Positions 1-13,307 of a stretch of 64,000 nt of DNA are shown here, piece after piece; position 1 is the stretch's first letter; each line of letters begins with the position of its first letter. The stretch spans positions 186,001 to 250,000 of the forward strand of contig NW_003546250.1 of NCBI RefSeq assembly GCF_000090795.2, read 5' to 3'. The notes beneath the pieces were generated by a model. That model was not told the DNA's origin. It made no database searches and saw only the letters and a program-made list of their open reading frames with translations. The stretch is from Amphimedon queenslandica (Eukaryota > Porifera > Demospongiae > Haplosclerida > Niphatidae). The position numbers and the translations under genes are program-made.

Positions 1-104
1 TAATAATTAACAATAAAAATTAATTAAAATCATTAATAAAGGTGATAATAATTCAATCTAATTAAGATATTAATTATAATTTTATCTCTCCCTCCTCTCC
101 TCAC

Positions 105-280
105 CAGTCTGCATAAAATTCTACTATCATGAATTCTGGTTCCTTAACAGCATCTTCAAAAGTCTCATCAGTGAGTTCCACCATGTAGTCATTGCTTCCC
201 TCAACCTCCTCAGATTTTACCATTAAACAGCCTATCAATAATAAAGATAACAAGATTTGAAGAAGCAGCTTGAAAGACAT
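105..280 (-). CDS. Protein disulfide isomerase / thioredoxin-fold ER protein, first exon only
   Basis: Reading down from ATG at 280, the exon encodes a short basic start, a hydrophobic leucine-rich signal peptide (about residues 2-22), then an acidic linker and the opening of a thioredoxin fold with VELTDETF and the strand VEFYADW. A donor (gtgag) follows at 104, inside the Trp codon just before the expected CxxC active site. PDI-family enzymes form and isomerise disulfides in the ER lumen. The catalytic CGHC and the rest lie beyond the window edge, so the subfamily (PDIA3, A4, A6, TMX-like) cannot be decided. The start lies 161 bp from the NEK10 start on the other strand. Confidence 0.75.
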
Positions 281-441
281 GTCCCTGGTCTTTTCTAGTC
301 CGCCCTCTCTCTCTTTCTATTGGTCTACTCGTGACTACTCGCCCTCTTATTTCTGTGACTCGCCTCTTCCCCACTGAAGAGCCCCACCTTTCGCACCTTC
401 TTGAGCCACGCCTACAATTGAGCCCCACCCTCTGGTAAATA
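281..441. promoter_or_regulatory. Divergent promoter region between PDI and NEK10
   Basis: There are only 161 bp between the two outward-facing start codons, so core promoters and both 5' UTRs must share this stretch. It is CT-rich and contains an inverted CCAAT box (attgg near 320). Promoter activity is inferred from layout. Confidence 0.5.
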
Positions 442-3400
442 ATGGAGGCACTACAGGACTTTACTTTTAAATTTAAAAAAGAGAGAGATTTCAAAACAAT
501 CAAAGAAGCAGACCAGGTTCTATTGCTGTAAATTATCAATTACTCTCTCACAGTTTCTGCTAGATATCATGTCTCATCTCTCCTCGTCATCCTGGGCTGC
601 TACAAGTGAAGGCGACAAGTTGATTCTCTTCAGTTGCTTGAGATTATTAATGAGAGATGGTGTACTTTTAGGAAAGTTCATCTCCAACAGCTCTTCCCTA
701 GTTGTATTATTACAGGTAAAAGAAGGAAGAGTCTGTTTTTATTCTATTATTATTGCTATTTTAGGAGCTTCAAAGTGCAACTCACAGCTATTTGTCCAGC
801 ACTGATAAGGATTCTTCACTGATCATTGAACTAACTAGTACATATTGTACTTGCTATTATTTCCCCTTATTCTATCTCTCTTGCAGATATTGTACAGAAG
901 TTGAGTCATACCCATTCCTCCCACTCTGCCCTGATTGACTGGGAGTCCCACAAGCAGCTCCTCTTCCTCCTTTCAGCTCACAGCACTCACTTGCTTCAGT
1001 CGTCCATCAACAGTCTTGTTAACTTGGGAAAGAAGCAACAAGGAAGGAAGGCCATTTTGGATTGCTATCCAATAGACTCACTCCTTCACATCTTAGACAC
1101 AAATGGCGCCAATAATAAAGAAATTCAAAACCCCGTTTCTGACCTTCTCCTCCTTCTCAGTCAAGAGGGAGCCATGAGACAGCAAGCAAAAGAGCAGGAC
1201 CTCCTTTCAACATGTCTCTCTCTACTCCAGTTCACAACACTAGGTTCTTATGTAAAGGGCAGACTCCTGGAGATGCTTGATTGGGTTATTGATGATGAAG
1301 AACTGACAGACGAGTTTAGAGAGCTTGGAGGCATACCAGTTATACTGATACTCATCAGTCCTCAGTCACTTTGTCTCAAGGAGAGTTTGGACGATGCTAG
1401 GATATTGAAGGCATCTCTCTCTCTCCTCACTCGTCTTTCATTGAATGACATGAATGCTAAACAGATCATTGAGAGCAATGGCTTGTATCTCATTTCACAT
1501 TATCTGGTGCAAATTGAAGGAGACCATGAGCTGAAACTGTACTGCTTAAGAGCCATGAGATATCTCTTCAGTTTAGAAAGGAACAGACGATTTTTAAAGA
1601 TATTTTTCCCGCTACCAATATTTGAGAAGTTCATCAGTATTGGACACTATGTTCATAATCTTTCTGCTTATTCTGATCTGGCACAGTCATTATCCGAACT
1701 TTCCGACGACGAGAAATTAGCTTTAACGACCAATCAGAAATCATTAAATCACACAAACTGTCCATTAAGAGTTATCGGCGAGTATGAAGTCCTTGAGTTG
1801 CTAGGTACAGGCGCTTACGGCAGTGTCTATAAAGTACGTAAAGGACCTCCTCGTGGCAGCAACTTCTATGCTTTAAAGGAAATCCAAATGACTCATCCAT
1901 CACTGGCAGGTTGCAGCAGTTTAGAGGAAAGGAATGGAAGCATTGGAAAGATAATGAGTGAAGTGTCTATGATACACAAGAAACTGAGACACCCAAACAT
2001 AGTTCAATACTTTAAGTGTTTTGAGGTAAATATGCACAATTTATGTTTCAATTCTATATGCACTTGTTTGTTTGTTTGTTTGTTTGTTTTTTAGGAGTCA
2101 CACCATTTGTATATTGAGATGAGTTTGATTGAAGGGACTCCATTGAGTGAATTCATATCATCTATGAAGGAAAAGAAAACGTTTTTCAGCGAAAAAAGAA
2201 TATGGACTATATTCTCTCAAGTATGCAGTAAATACCAAATCCCCTCCTGTTACGCTATATTTGTAGATGATCCGTGCGTTGCGCTACATTCATGAAGATA
2301 AAGGTATCACTCACAGAGACTTGAAACCAGCTAACATGATATTAGGAGAACACGATAAACTAACTATCAGTGAGTCTTTGCTAAGTGTGTCTCTCATGAC
2401 TTAGGTTCTCATTGTAGCTGATTTCGGACTAGCTAAAGATCAGAAAGACTTTAGTGTTATGAAGTCCATAGTGGGAACTGTGGTGTACTGGTGGTAAGTA
2501 ATTAATATTTATTATTACAATCAATTTCTTCAGTCCTGAGATAGTTGAGAGCAAGGAGTATGATAAAAAGGCGGACATTTGGGCAGCTGGTTGTGTTTTG
2601 TATGAGATGGCTGCTCTACAACCTCCTTTCTATGCAACCAATCTATTGTCACTGGCTAAGAAAGTAACCAAGACAACAACTTGCTTATTGATTTATTTAT
2701 TGATCATTTTATTTAGATTGCTGAAGGCAAATTTGAGACAGCTCCGTTGGATAAATATTCGGCTCAAGTCAGTGATGTCATCACTAAATGTCTGACTATT
2801 GATCCAACTTTGAGGCCAAACAGTGTTCAGGTAAATTAGAACTATCAATCAATTATTATATTCAATTAATTAATTATTCATAGATTGGTGGTATGATTGC
2901 AGAGCACCTTATGGTCCAGCTTGACAGTGCACTAGCTCAAATTGAAAATAAACCAAATAAGGAAAGTCTATCAAGCTCAAGGTGTTACAATTATTGATTA
3001 TGATATGATTATGATGTATTATTGTTTGTTATTAATAGGAGAAGCTCTGATGCTATAGAGATAAGTGAAAGGAATGCATTAATGTCAAGAAGGAAGCTGT
3101 CATTCAGCAGTACTGCCAGTGACTGTGAGCCATTGGATGTTACTGGAGGATCAGTACAAGATGTATCTTCTTATAATAACAATCCTCCTGTTAAAGGGAA
3201 TGCCTGGAAGAGGGAAACGTCACCTCTTCTGACAGCTGCAACTACTCCTAATAAACAGGACACCTTATCATCTGAGCCAAGTAATAATAATTAATTAATA
3301 ATAATCAATTAATAATAATCAATTAATAATAATCAATTAATAATAATCAATTAATAATGATCAATTAATAATGATAATTATTAGTTGTATCACGCCAGAG

Positions 3401-4297
3401 GTCTTTCTCCCTTTCCCCTGCTCCGACTGTCAGGAGGTCAAGGAGCACTAGATCAGGTAAGTAAGTCAACTCAAAGTGTAAAATACAAATTTAAAATAGG
3501 TTCTACTGTAATTACTGTATCTCCACTCAGTTTGCGTGAGATATCAGACCCAGTCTCTGATGTTCTCCTAATGATGTGTAAAGTCCTGTACATTAATCAA
3601 GTATGTTACCCTGTATTGTTACAGTTTATACAAGTAATTACATTATGAGACGACCCACGAGAGACTTTTACTATTAGTTGAGTATAAAAGTACTTGTTGA
3701 TGATTGTGTGTCTTCAAAAGTGCATGCTTCCATTTTTGCTTTATCTGGTCAATTTTTGTAAGGGTCATGATGGACCAGGCCTACAGAGAACATTGTAAAT
3801 TTAACTTTATAATTAGTTGTCATACACAATCTGACATGTGTCTTTCCTCTCTCTGTCTCTCTCTCACTCTTTCTCTTCCTAGCTCTCCCCTATTGCTAAA
3901 TTTGAACACAGTTCCAGTCCACCATACATCATAGTATCAAGATATACCAGGGGACTCCTGAGCAGTATCGCTAGTTTTAATGCTAAAGAATTAAAGAATG
4001 AACTATGGAGGGTAGGTGACCCATCAGCATCAATATTTGATTTGTCAATTTGTTCTAATGCTTAGCTAGCAACAGGTATAAATCAAGAGGTTTCCCTCTT
4101 GCCTTCATTGCCACACCTTCTTGAAGCTGCTCTAGTTCAGTGTCCTAATGCCCCTTCTCCTGCTACTAATAATCATAAAACTACATACAGCCAGTTACAG
4201 GTAACTAGTAGTGCTTATAATGTACTCATTGTTTATCTTTTTGCATTAGATTTTTATAGAAGAAGTACTCAAAAAGACAAATTATTATTCAAATTGA
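442..4297 (+). CDS. NEK10: NEK10 NIMA-related protein kinase
   Basis: I reconstruct 16 exons whose coding length sums to 2,823 bases (940 residues) with every junction in phase: 442-516, 554-715, 765-837, 887-2025, 2095-2220, 2267-2369, 2418-2493, 2534-2663, 2717-2830, 2884-2981, 3039-3280, 3385-3456, 3500-3600, 3883-4011, 4066-4200, 4250-4297. The N-terminal half is armadillo-like helical repeat and includes CLRLLMRD, shared with vertebrate NEK10. The kinase has LGTGAYGSVYKV, YALKEI, HRDLKPAN, TDFGLAK and VGTVVYWCPE. The tail has REISDPV...KVLYINQ and ends TYSQLQ-IFIEEVLKK, again NEK10-like. The real start lies one short exon upstream of the first long frame and is joined by a 37-bp intron. 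NEK10 acts in ciliary and DNA-damage signalling in vertebrates; its sponge role is unknown. Confidence 0.93.
3286..3372. repeat. 14-bp AT-rich tandem repeat in NEK10 intron
   Basis: The unit caattaataataat repeats about five to six times with slight decay at the right end. It fills the 104-bp intron 3281-3384 and is non-coding. Confidence 0.85.
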
Positions 4298-4482
4298 TGA
4301 TTTTTAAATTGTCCCGCCAAAAAATTAACTATTATTTGAGCGCATGCGCAAAATCAAGCACCACAAAAAAAACTAATAAGCCCCGCCTCCCCACGTGTAT
4401 CCGACACACCCCTTGAGAAGGTAATGCATGGAGAGTGAAGTGGTGGAATTTTATTATTAATTTATTAGGAATCCATTTCAAA

Positions 4483-7633
<3,151 letters not shown>

Positions 7634-7744
7634 CTGGCCAGCTCCATATATCAACTTCTCCCTCTTTTATCAACTTGTTATAAATATTTTATGTTATTAA
7701 AGAATAATAAAATGATGGAAATTACCACTGACTATATGATAGTC

Positions 7745-8150
7745 CATGGTTCCAATTGACAGTTTTTGAATTATGGCTGTTTTAAATGAGCCAATTTCTG
7801 AAAAATTTCCCTGTACCATAGCCCATGATTTTTTCCAAAAAGTGGCTCCAAAATCACCCCCAATTTTTATTACATTTTCTGATACATATTGATGTCCTTA
7901 TGCTGTGTAGAAAGTTTAAGTTGATTCCAACTTGAATTTTTTGACTTATGGCCATTTTAAAAAATGAGCCAAAATCTGAAAATTTCCCTGTACTATAGCC
8001 CATGGTTTTTTCTGAAAAATGGCTAAAAAATCACCCCCCAATTTTTATTACATTTTCTGATATATATTGATGTCCTTATGCTGTGTAGAAAGTTTGAGCT
8101 GATACCAATTGAAAATTTTTGAGTTATGGCCATTTTAAAGGATTATTATA
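7745..8150. repeat. Family A dispersed repeat, two units, inverted orientation
   Basis: Two diverged units carry the landmarks ccctgtac(t/c)atagccca, cccccaatttttattacatt, ttgatgtccttatgctgtgtagaaagttt and atggccattttaaa. They are the reverse complement of the tandem units at 16145 and 49130. They fill most of the 574-bp spacer between the convergent TLK and SARNP 3' ends; nothing else is visible there. Confidence 0.85.
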
Positions 8151-8207
8151 TTCAATAGTCAAAGATGTGAATGCATGCATGTAAGAGTGGGTCTGTATTG
8201 TTTTAAA

Positions 8208-9616
8208 TTATTGTTCCAAAACGTTCGGCACGATTAGCCTTCCTATCCTAAAAAAAGAAGAGATGACATTCATTAACAAAGTGTCAGTTCCATTACTTCA
8301 GTTGCTAGGTCTGTCGCTGACAGGTTGAAACGAGCCGCCCGTGATTTCTTCTTCTCATTATCTTCCAACTATAAAGACACATTGTGTTAACACTGATTCT
8401 AACACTGATATATCAACACTGATTCTAACACTGATATATTAACCTGGTTAATGATTGGTGATCCTCCAGCACTGCCAAATCTCTGAGCTCTTTTTTTCAT
8501 TTTCTCAACGTCTTCAGCCTGTCAATAATACGAGAAATCATGCGACATGTTGTGTGATGATTACCGGCAGTTGAGCTCCGCCTCTTTTTCCTAAAACTGT
8601 ACCAAACCTTTAAAAAGGAAGAAAGAAGTTAACAGAGAGAGAGAGAAAGGGAGCCACACCTCTCTGCTCTTTTTAGTTTCTTGGCCATCGCATTATCTGT
8701 CACTCCAAACCGCTCACCCCTCTTCTTTAATCTCTAATTAATGCCCATCAATTCATGATCAGTTATCAATACTCTTACATCATTGTCAGATAATTTAGCA
8801 GTTGTGGGAGGAGTCTCCGTTACCACGGGAACCGGTTGGCCAGGAGGAGGTAACTGATACTCAATATTGATTACTTTATTTTCAGTTGAACTGGCCTGTG
8901 ACCTAAAATCATAACATACCCAGTCATATTAAACCAGTGACATCACTCATACCCATTTAATAAACCACGTGTACATATACACCCATTTAATAAACCATGT
9001 GTACATATACACCCATTTAATAAACCACGTGTACATATATACCCATTTAATAAACCATGTGTACATATACACCCATTTAATAAACCACGTGTACATATAC
9101 ACCCATTTAATAAACCACGTGTACATATACACTCATTTAATAAACCATGTACATTATGTCTTACTGGTTCTGTTTTTTTGCATTACCAGTTGTTTCAACA
9201 GGATTTGCTGCATTCTAATAATGAAATAAAAATGACAATAAAATTATAACAACTACTCTACCTCTTTTATGCCGCCACTTTCCTCTTGTAATCCGTCTTG
9301 GTCTCCACCTTCCCCCTCCTCCTCTTCCTCTTCCAATAAATCATCTGCTTCTATACATACGTACATTAAAATGATGTATTCAATACGTTATTAAATGCTA
9401 ACCTTGTTCATTCAGGTATTTTTCTACTCTAGCGATCAGTTCAGCTTTGGTCCCCTTGGTGTCTAATCCTATGCTACCCATTCTCTGTCTAAGCTCTGCC
9501 ACCTGGTGATTATTATTATAATTATTACATTCCCCTCCTTCCTGTACTTTGAATTTCTTCCATTCTGTTATATCAATGTCAACCAACTCTTCTTCATGGT
9601 CTTCATCGTCCGCCAT
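8208..9616 (-). CDS. SARNP: SARNP (SAP-domain ribonucleoprotein, Tho1/CIP29)
   Basis: Starting at ATG 9616, the protein opens MADDEDHEEE, then after a short intron gives a SAP motif (VAELRQRMGSIGLDTKGTKAEL) that binds nucleic acid. A Glu-rich acidic stretch follows. The C-terminal half carries repeated RxxRFG-type motifs: LKKRGERFGV, KREERFGT, MKKRAQRFGS, SRAARFNL and, in the last exon, NRAERFGTI before the stop at 8208. These repeats match SARNP/Tho1, a TREX-associated mRNA export factor that binds the helicase UAP56/DDX39B in the nucleus. Exon junctions are phase-consistent; the exon ending at 9165 uses donor gtaagac. The intron 8903-9164 is filled by a 30-bp minisatellite. The start codon is 66 bp from the GTF3C4 start. 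Confidence 0.9.
8951..9155. repeat. 30-bp minisatellite in SARNP intron
   Basis: There are about 6.8 copies of a 30-bp unit beginning acccatttaataaacca and ending in cgtgtacatatac or tgtgtacatatac, at 8951, 8981, 9011, 9041, 9071, 9101 and 9131. Copies carry either CACGTG or CATGTG. Both strands are open for over 60 codons because the 30-bp period is divisible by three, but the repeat lies wholly between a SARNP donor (9164) and acceptor (8903). Confidence 0.92.
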
Positions 9617-9682
9617 TTTGAATATTTAGCCACGTGGGTAAGTTGAGATTACCGGGAGTATCCGGAAGATTCCTACATCCAC
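9617..9682. promoter_or_regulatory. Very short divergent promoter between SARNP and GTF3C4
   Basis: Only 66 bp separate the two start codons. The stretch holds a CACGTG E-box (about 9631) and an ETS-like CCGGAAG (about 9662). The SARNP start codon lies in AAAATGGCGG, a YY1-type motif. Shared promoter use is inferred. Confidence 0.55.
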
Positions 9683-12335
9683 ATGGCAGCCAAACTGCTC
9701 CTTGAATGCTGTAGAAAGGAAGCCGTTCCCTCCTTCCCTCCCTCCTTCTTCCCCACCGGCTCTCTCTCCTGGTCTACTGATGACAGAATATCTCTAGTCT
9801 GCAGTGATGTCATTTACGTTATTGTATCCTTTCAAATTTTAAATTTATTTTAAATTTATTTTTGTTTTTCTTAATTTTTGCTAGACTCTTAAAGGTTTTC
9901 TGCCTCAAAATACCAAGTCCTTAGTTCCGATATCAGTTGCCATTATTGAAGCTCCTCCCATGTCCTTTCCTCTTTCTCTTAATCTATCACTAGACATTAG
10001 TAAATGTATTTATGGAGAACACACCCCCTCTAATGAGGGACACTCCCCCTTTAACGAGGGACCTTTGGTTGATGGTGTGTTTGGTGTTTTATTTGATCCT
10101 TTGGTTAGTGGGTGTGGCTCTAAAGGTCGTTTCTTATCAGCAAAGTGGTCGCCGATCAGATCAAACTGGTCAAACAGGTTATTAAACCTGGTTTAGTGTA
10201 CATGTATCTTTTGTTGTTCATTAGGTGTATTTTGGCAGGTCTGACTAACTCCAGTAGTGTATTAGTTTATGATGAGACAACGAGGGGACAATGGGACTTG
10301 GTAATAATATTAATGTATCTTGGTCAGCCTCCTTCTCTTGTATGCTGTAGGTGTTTGATTTTACTGATATTTATTATAGAGTATTAGTCTCTGTTGATTT
10401 TGATGTCAAACTCTTACCAGCAACATCAGAACAATCACCTCCTCCTACTACAAAAACTAATGTAATTAAATTTATTTATTTATTTATTTATTGGTTCTTA
10501 GATTTCTCAATCTGAATATCAGAGACGGCGTGATTTCTTTGTATCCGTGGCAATGTCATGGTTACCGGTCTTCCTTTCAGAGGGTGTGGTCTTACTTGCT
10601 ATAGCTATGAGAAGTGGTCACTTGGTTCTATGGTCAATGGCTGTACCAGTAGACAGGTGCATATACTTTTATGTCACATTTTGTAACTGCTCCTCCTCAG
10701 GCTAGTGCCTCCGTCCTTACTGAACGTGATTCATTTACCAGCTGGGATCAGTTCAGTTACAACTGTAGAGTGGACAATCATTAATAAAAGTGAGTCTGCA
10801 GTATCTATGATAGCATCATCTTAATTCTCTTCAGATTATTTATTAAGTGTCGGGTCAGCCAGTGGGCATGTCCTCTTATTAGAGTGGGTGGAGTCTGCCT
10901 TTCCTTATGAGGAACCTATGGTATACCATATATGGAGTTGCAATGATGAGGTACCAGTTGGTCACATGACCTGGAGCTGTTCTGAGGTAGTTATTAATAG
11001 TTATTAGTAGTTATTGATATTTAATAGGATGTGAAATGGTTAATATATTCCAAAGGTTGTTATACTTTTGCTGTTTTAATTAAATATATGAATAACGAGC
11101 TAATGACATCAGATCCTTATCTTCTCTCATCAAACCACACCCATCCCGTCTCTGGAATCACCTCATTACACAATAATGATGTCATAACGTGTTCAACTGA
11201 TGGAACTATTACCTCTCGTCCTTTACCAAATATGGAAGGTGTAACGGTTGGGGCTTCAGCCAGTGATACAGTTATTAATGGTAAGGAGGAATGGAGTCCA
11301 GTTAGTCTTGGAGGGAAGATTACAGCTGGATCCTGTTTTGGAATGGACTCGTCTAAAAATGACCTTTACACTATCATACAGTATGTGATTATTGATACAT
11401 TAATTACTCTCAATCTTCTTGTAGTGTTAAAACTGTCGACAAGGTTTCAACCCAGCTCCTAATCCTCCCTCTCATACTGCCAGAGGATGTCAGTCTGATA
11501 TGGCAGCGTATGTTAACTTCTCCTCCTGTTTTAAAGCTGTTTAATCGTCTTAATTACCTCAGGCTCGTCATCTTGGGATCTTTATGAGTCCTTGAGGAGT
11601 AATTTATCACTTATTTACGAGGAGGGAGAGACAAGGATTGAATCATTACCACTAGCCATGAGGAGACATGCAGCTGCACTCTCTCATGATGTAAGATATA
11701 CATCTACTATAGTGTACTGGGTCTTTTAGCAACTTTTAAAATTTGTAAAAAAATCCAAATGTGATTGGAATCAGTTCAAACTTTCTACACAACTAGGAAC
11801 ATGTATATGTACTTCAAGCTTTAAATAATTTTCAATTCTTTTTTTTCTTAGCAAGAGCTGATGTTTCAGATTGATGGAGAACTGCTGAGTCAGCATTGCA
11901 GACGTTACTTGAGTGAGTTCATGAAATGGACAGAAGACAATGAAATTCAAAATGGAGACAAGTCGATAAGTAAAATAATTCTTTAAAATCCTTGCTGTTA
12001 TTGTTATTATCATCAGTTTCCATTGGTAACACTGCTGCTTTACTGAAACGACATGCACAAAATGAGTTTGATTTTTCAATAGCCGAAAATGTAATTAATA
12101 ATAAGAAATAAATAAGTAATTATTATTATTATTATTTATTAAGTGTTTATCATTCGTGGTCAATAATTTGGCACAAGTTGAGAAGTGTCCTATTTGTAGC
12201 GAAAGTAAGCTTGATAACTATTAATAACTATTAATAACTATTAATAACTTGTTTATAGTCATACTGTATTGCAACCCACTTTCAGGGTCATGCTCCAATA
12301 ATCATTGCTGGGGTAATTAAATTATTAATTAATCA

Positions 12336-12372
<37 letters not shown>

Positions 12373-12583
12373 AGAGAGGTGTGTCCTAACTCAGTGTATT
12401 GTGTCTCAATTTGCTGAGTCCATGAGTTGTTCGATCTGTAACAAACTAGTTAATATAACCAGTTAGTTAATTAATTTTAATATTTATAACTAGTGTACAT
12501 TAGGAGGTGGCTGGCTAGGACACGTTTTGAAGACATTTACAATCTGTCCTATTTGTGGAGGCCATTTTGAATCAACACTTTAA
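9683..12583 (+). CDS. GTF3C4: General transcription factor 3C subunit 4 (TFIIIC90)
   Basis: A spliced gene begins MAAKLLLECC. The N-terminal WD40-like part includes SLSWSTDDRISLV and, further on, AKWSPIRSNWSNRCILAGLTNSS, matching the WSP...GRCLLAALT block of human GTF3C4. A later block, HPVSGITSLHNND...TCSTDGTI, also aligns with that protein. The C-terminal exons build a cysteine/histidine zinc-binding domain: CPICSE, CSNNHCWGERCVLTQC, SCSICNKL, then CTLGGGWLGH and FTICPICGGHF just before the stop. TFIIIC binds internal promoters of tRNA and related genes and recruits TFIIIB for RNA polymerase III. The exon before the last uses donor ctagttaata. The gene ends 213 bp before the convergent YAE1-like gene. 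Confidence 0.85.
11725..11795. repeat. Family B fragment in GTF3C4 intron
   Basis: agcaacttttaaaatttgtaaaaaaatcc, gattggaatcagttcaaactttctacac and aacatgtatatgtac follow the family B right-half order in a short intron next to the exon starting CAAGAGCTGATG. Confidence 0.65.
12120..12135. repeat. TTA microsatellites in GTF3C4 introns and 3' flank
   Basis: Short (tta)n/(att)n runs occur here, at 12340-12372 and at 12735-12795 (3' flank shared with the YAE1-like gene). They are typical of the introns and spacers of this window and have no coding content. Confidence 0.6.
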
Positions 12584-12737
12584 CATACATATATATACAT
12601 AAATAGTATTTTTATAAACATAAATAATAATAATAATAGTCCCATAGCTCTGAAATGCATTTTTCTGTTTTCTTTATTCTTATTTTGATGACTCGTGGTA
12701 TCTCTTATATGCACTACAGAATATTCATTAAATATTA

Positions 12738-12774
<37 letters not shown>

Positions 12775-12796
12775 TTATTATTATTATTATTATTTA

Positions 12797-13035
12797 CTAT
12801 TTCTCTCCTTTTTCTTCTCCTCTCTTCATTGAAGCTTTGACTCCATCTTGAAATCCACTCACATATCCTTGTCCACTGTATTTATTAATTCCTTCAGCGG
12901 CACCTTCTCTATATCCCAGCTGAGAGCAGACATTGTAACTTAGCTATTGCTCGCCTGTACTTTCTGGTGTTTGCTTGTCATTAGATTAAAGTCATTTGAG
13001 GCAATAAAACGATCCTCCTCTTCGTTGGAAGCCAT
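12797..13035 (-). CDS. Small YAE1/LTO1-type protein
   Basis: ATG at 13035 gives MASNEEEDRF...; splicing out a roughly 40-bp intron (gtacag...ctcag) joins HQK to LGYREGAAEGINKYSGQGYVSGFQDGVKASM, and the frame stops at 12797. The product is about 65 residues. GYREG...G...GF.DG is the deca-GX3 repeat typical of YAE1 and LTO1, partners in loading an Fe-S cluster onto ABCE1 for ribosome recycling. Human YAE1 is over 200 residues, so this copy contains little beyond the repeat. It could be a naturally minimal form, or further exons may have been missed. It faces CDK12/13 head to head. Confidence 0.6.
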
Positions 13036-13307
13036 CTTTATGGTATTTCAAAATTATTTCCCATCCTTTTAATTGGAATTGAGGAAATTGTTTTACTTTT
13101 ATTATAAGGTAAGGTAGCAATGGCGGCCATTATGTGTATATTATCCTTTTGAATCCATTGATAGGAGGGAGAGAGAGTGAGAGAGACACAGTCACTCAAC
13201 TACTGCATGTACTCCTTCTCTGAGAGAAACCTCATCAAACAGTAATCTATAATCAAACATTTATTATTGACACCACTTCCCTCCTCTCTCTCTCTCTTTC
13301 ACTAGAA
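13036..13307. promoter_or_regulatory. Divergent promoter region, YAE1-like / CDK12
   Basis: A 272-bp spacer holds a palindromic YY1-type core ATGGCGGCCAT near 13120, GA-rich repeats near 13165 and a CT-rich tract just before the CDK12 start. Function is inferred. Confidence 0.45.

Noticed and set aside
210-539. Minus-strand frame of 109 codons over the NEK10 5' end
   Set aside because: It overlaps the true PDI signal-peptide exon in another frame and the NEK10 first exon; no recognisable protein.
8947-9229. Open frames on both strands giving repeated Tyr-Thr peptides (MYMYTWFIKWV and MYIYTHLINHV)
   Set aside because: They arise from the 30-bp minisatellite whose period is divisible by three, and the repeat lies within a SARNP intron.
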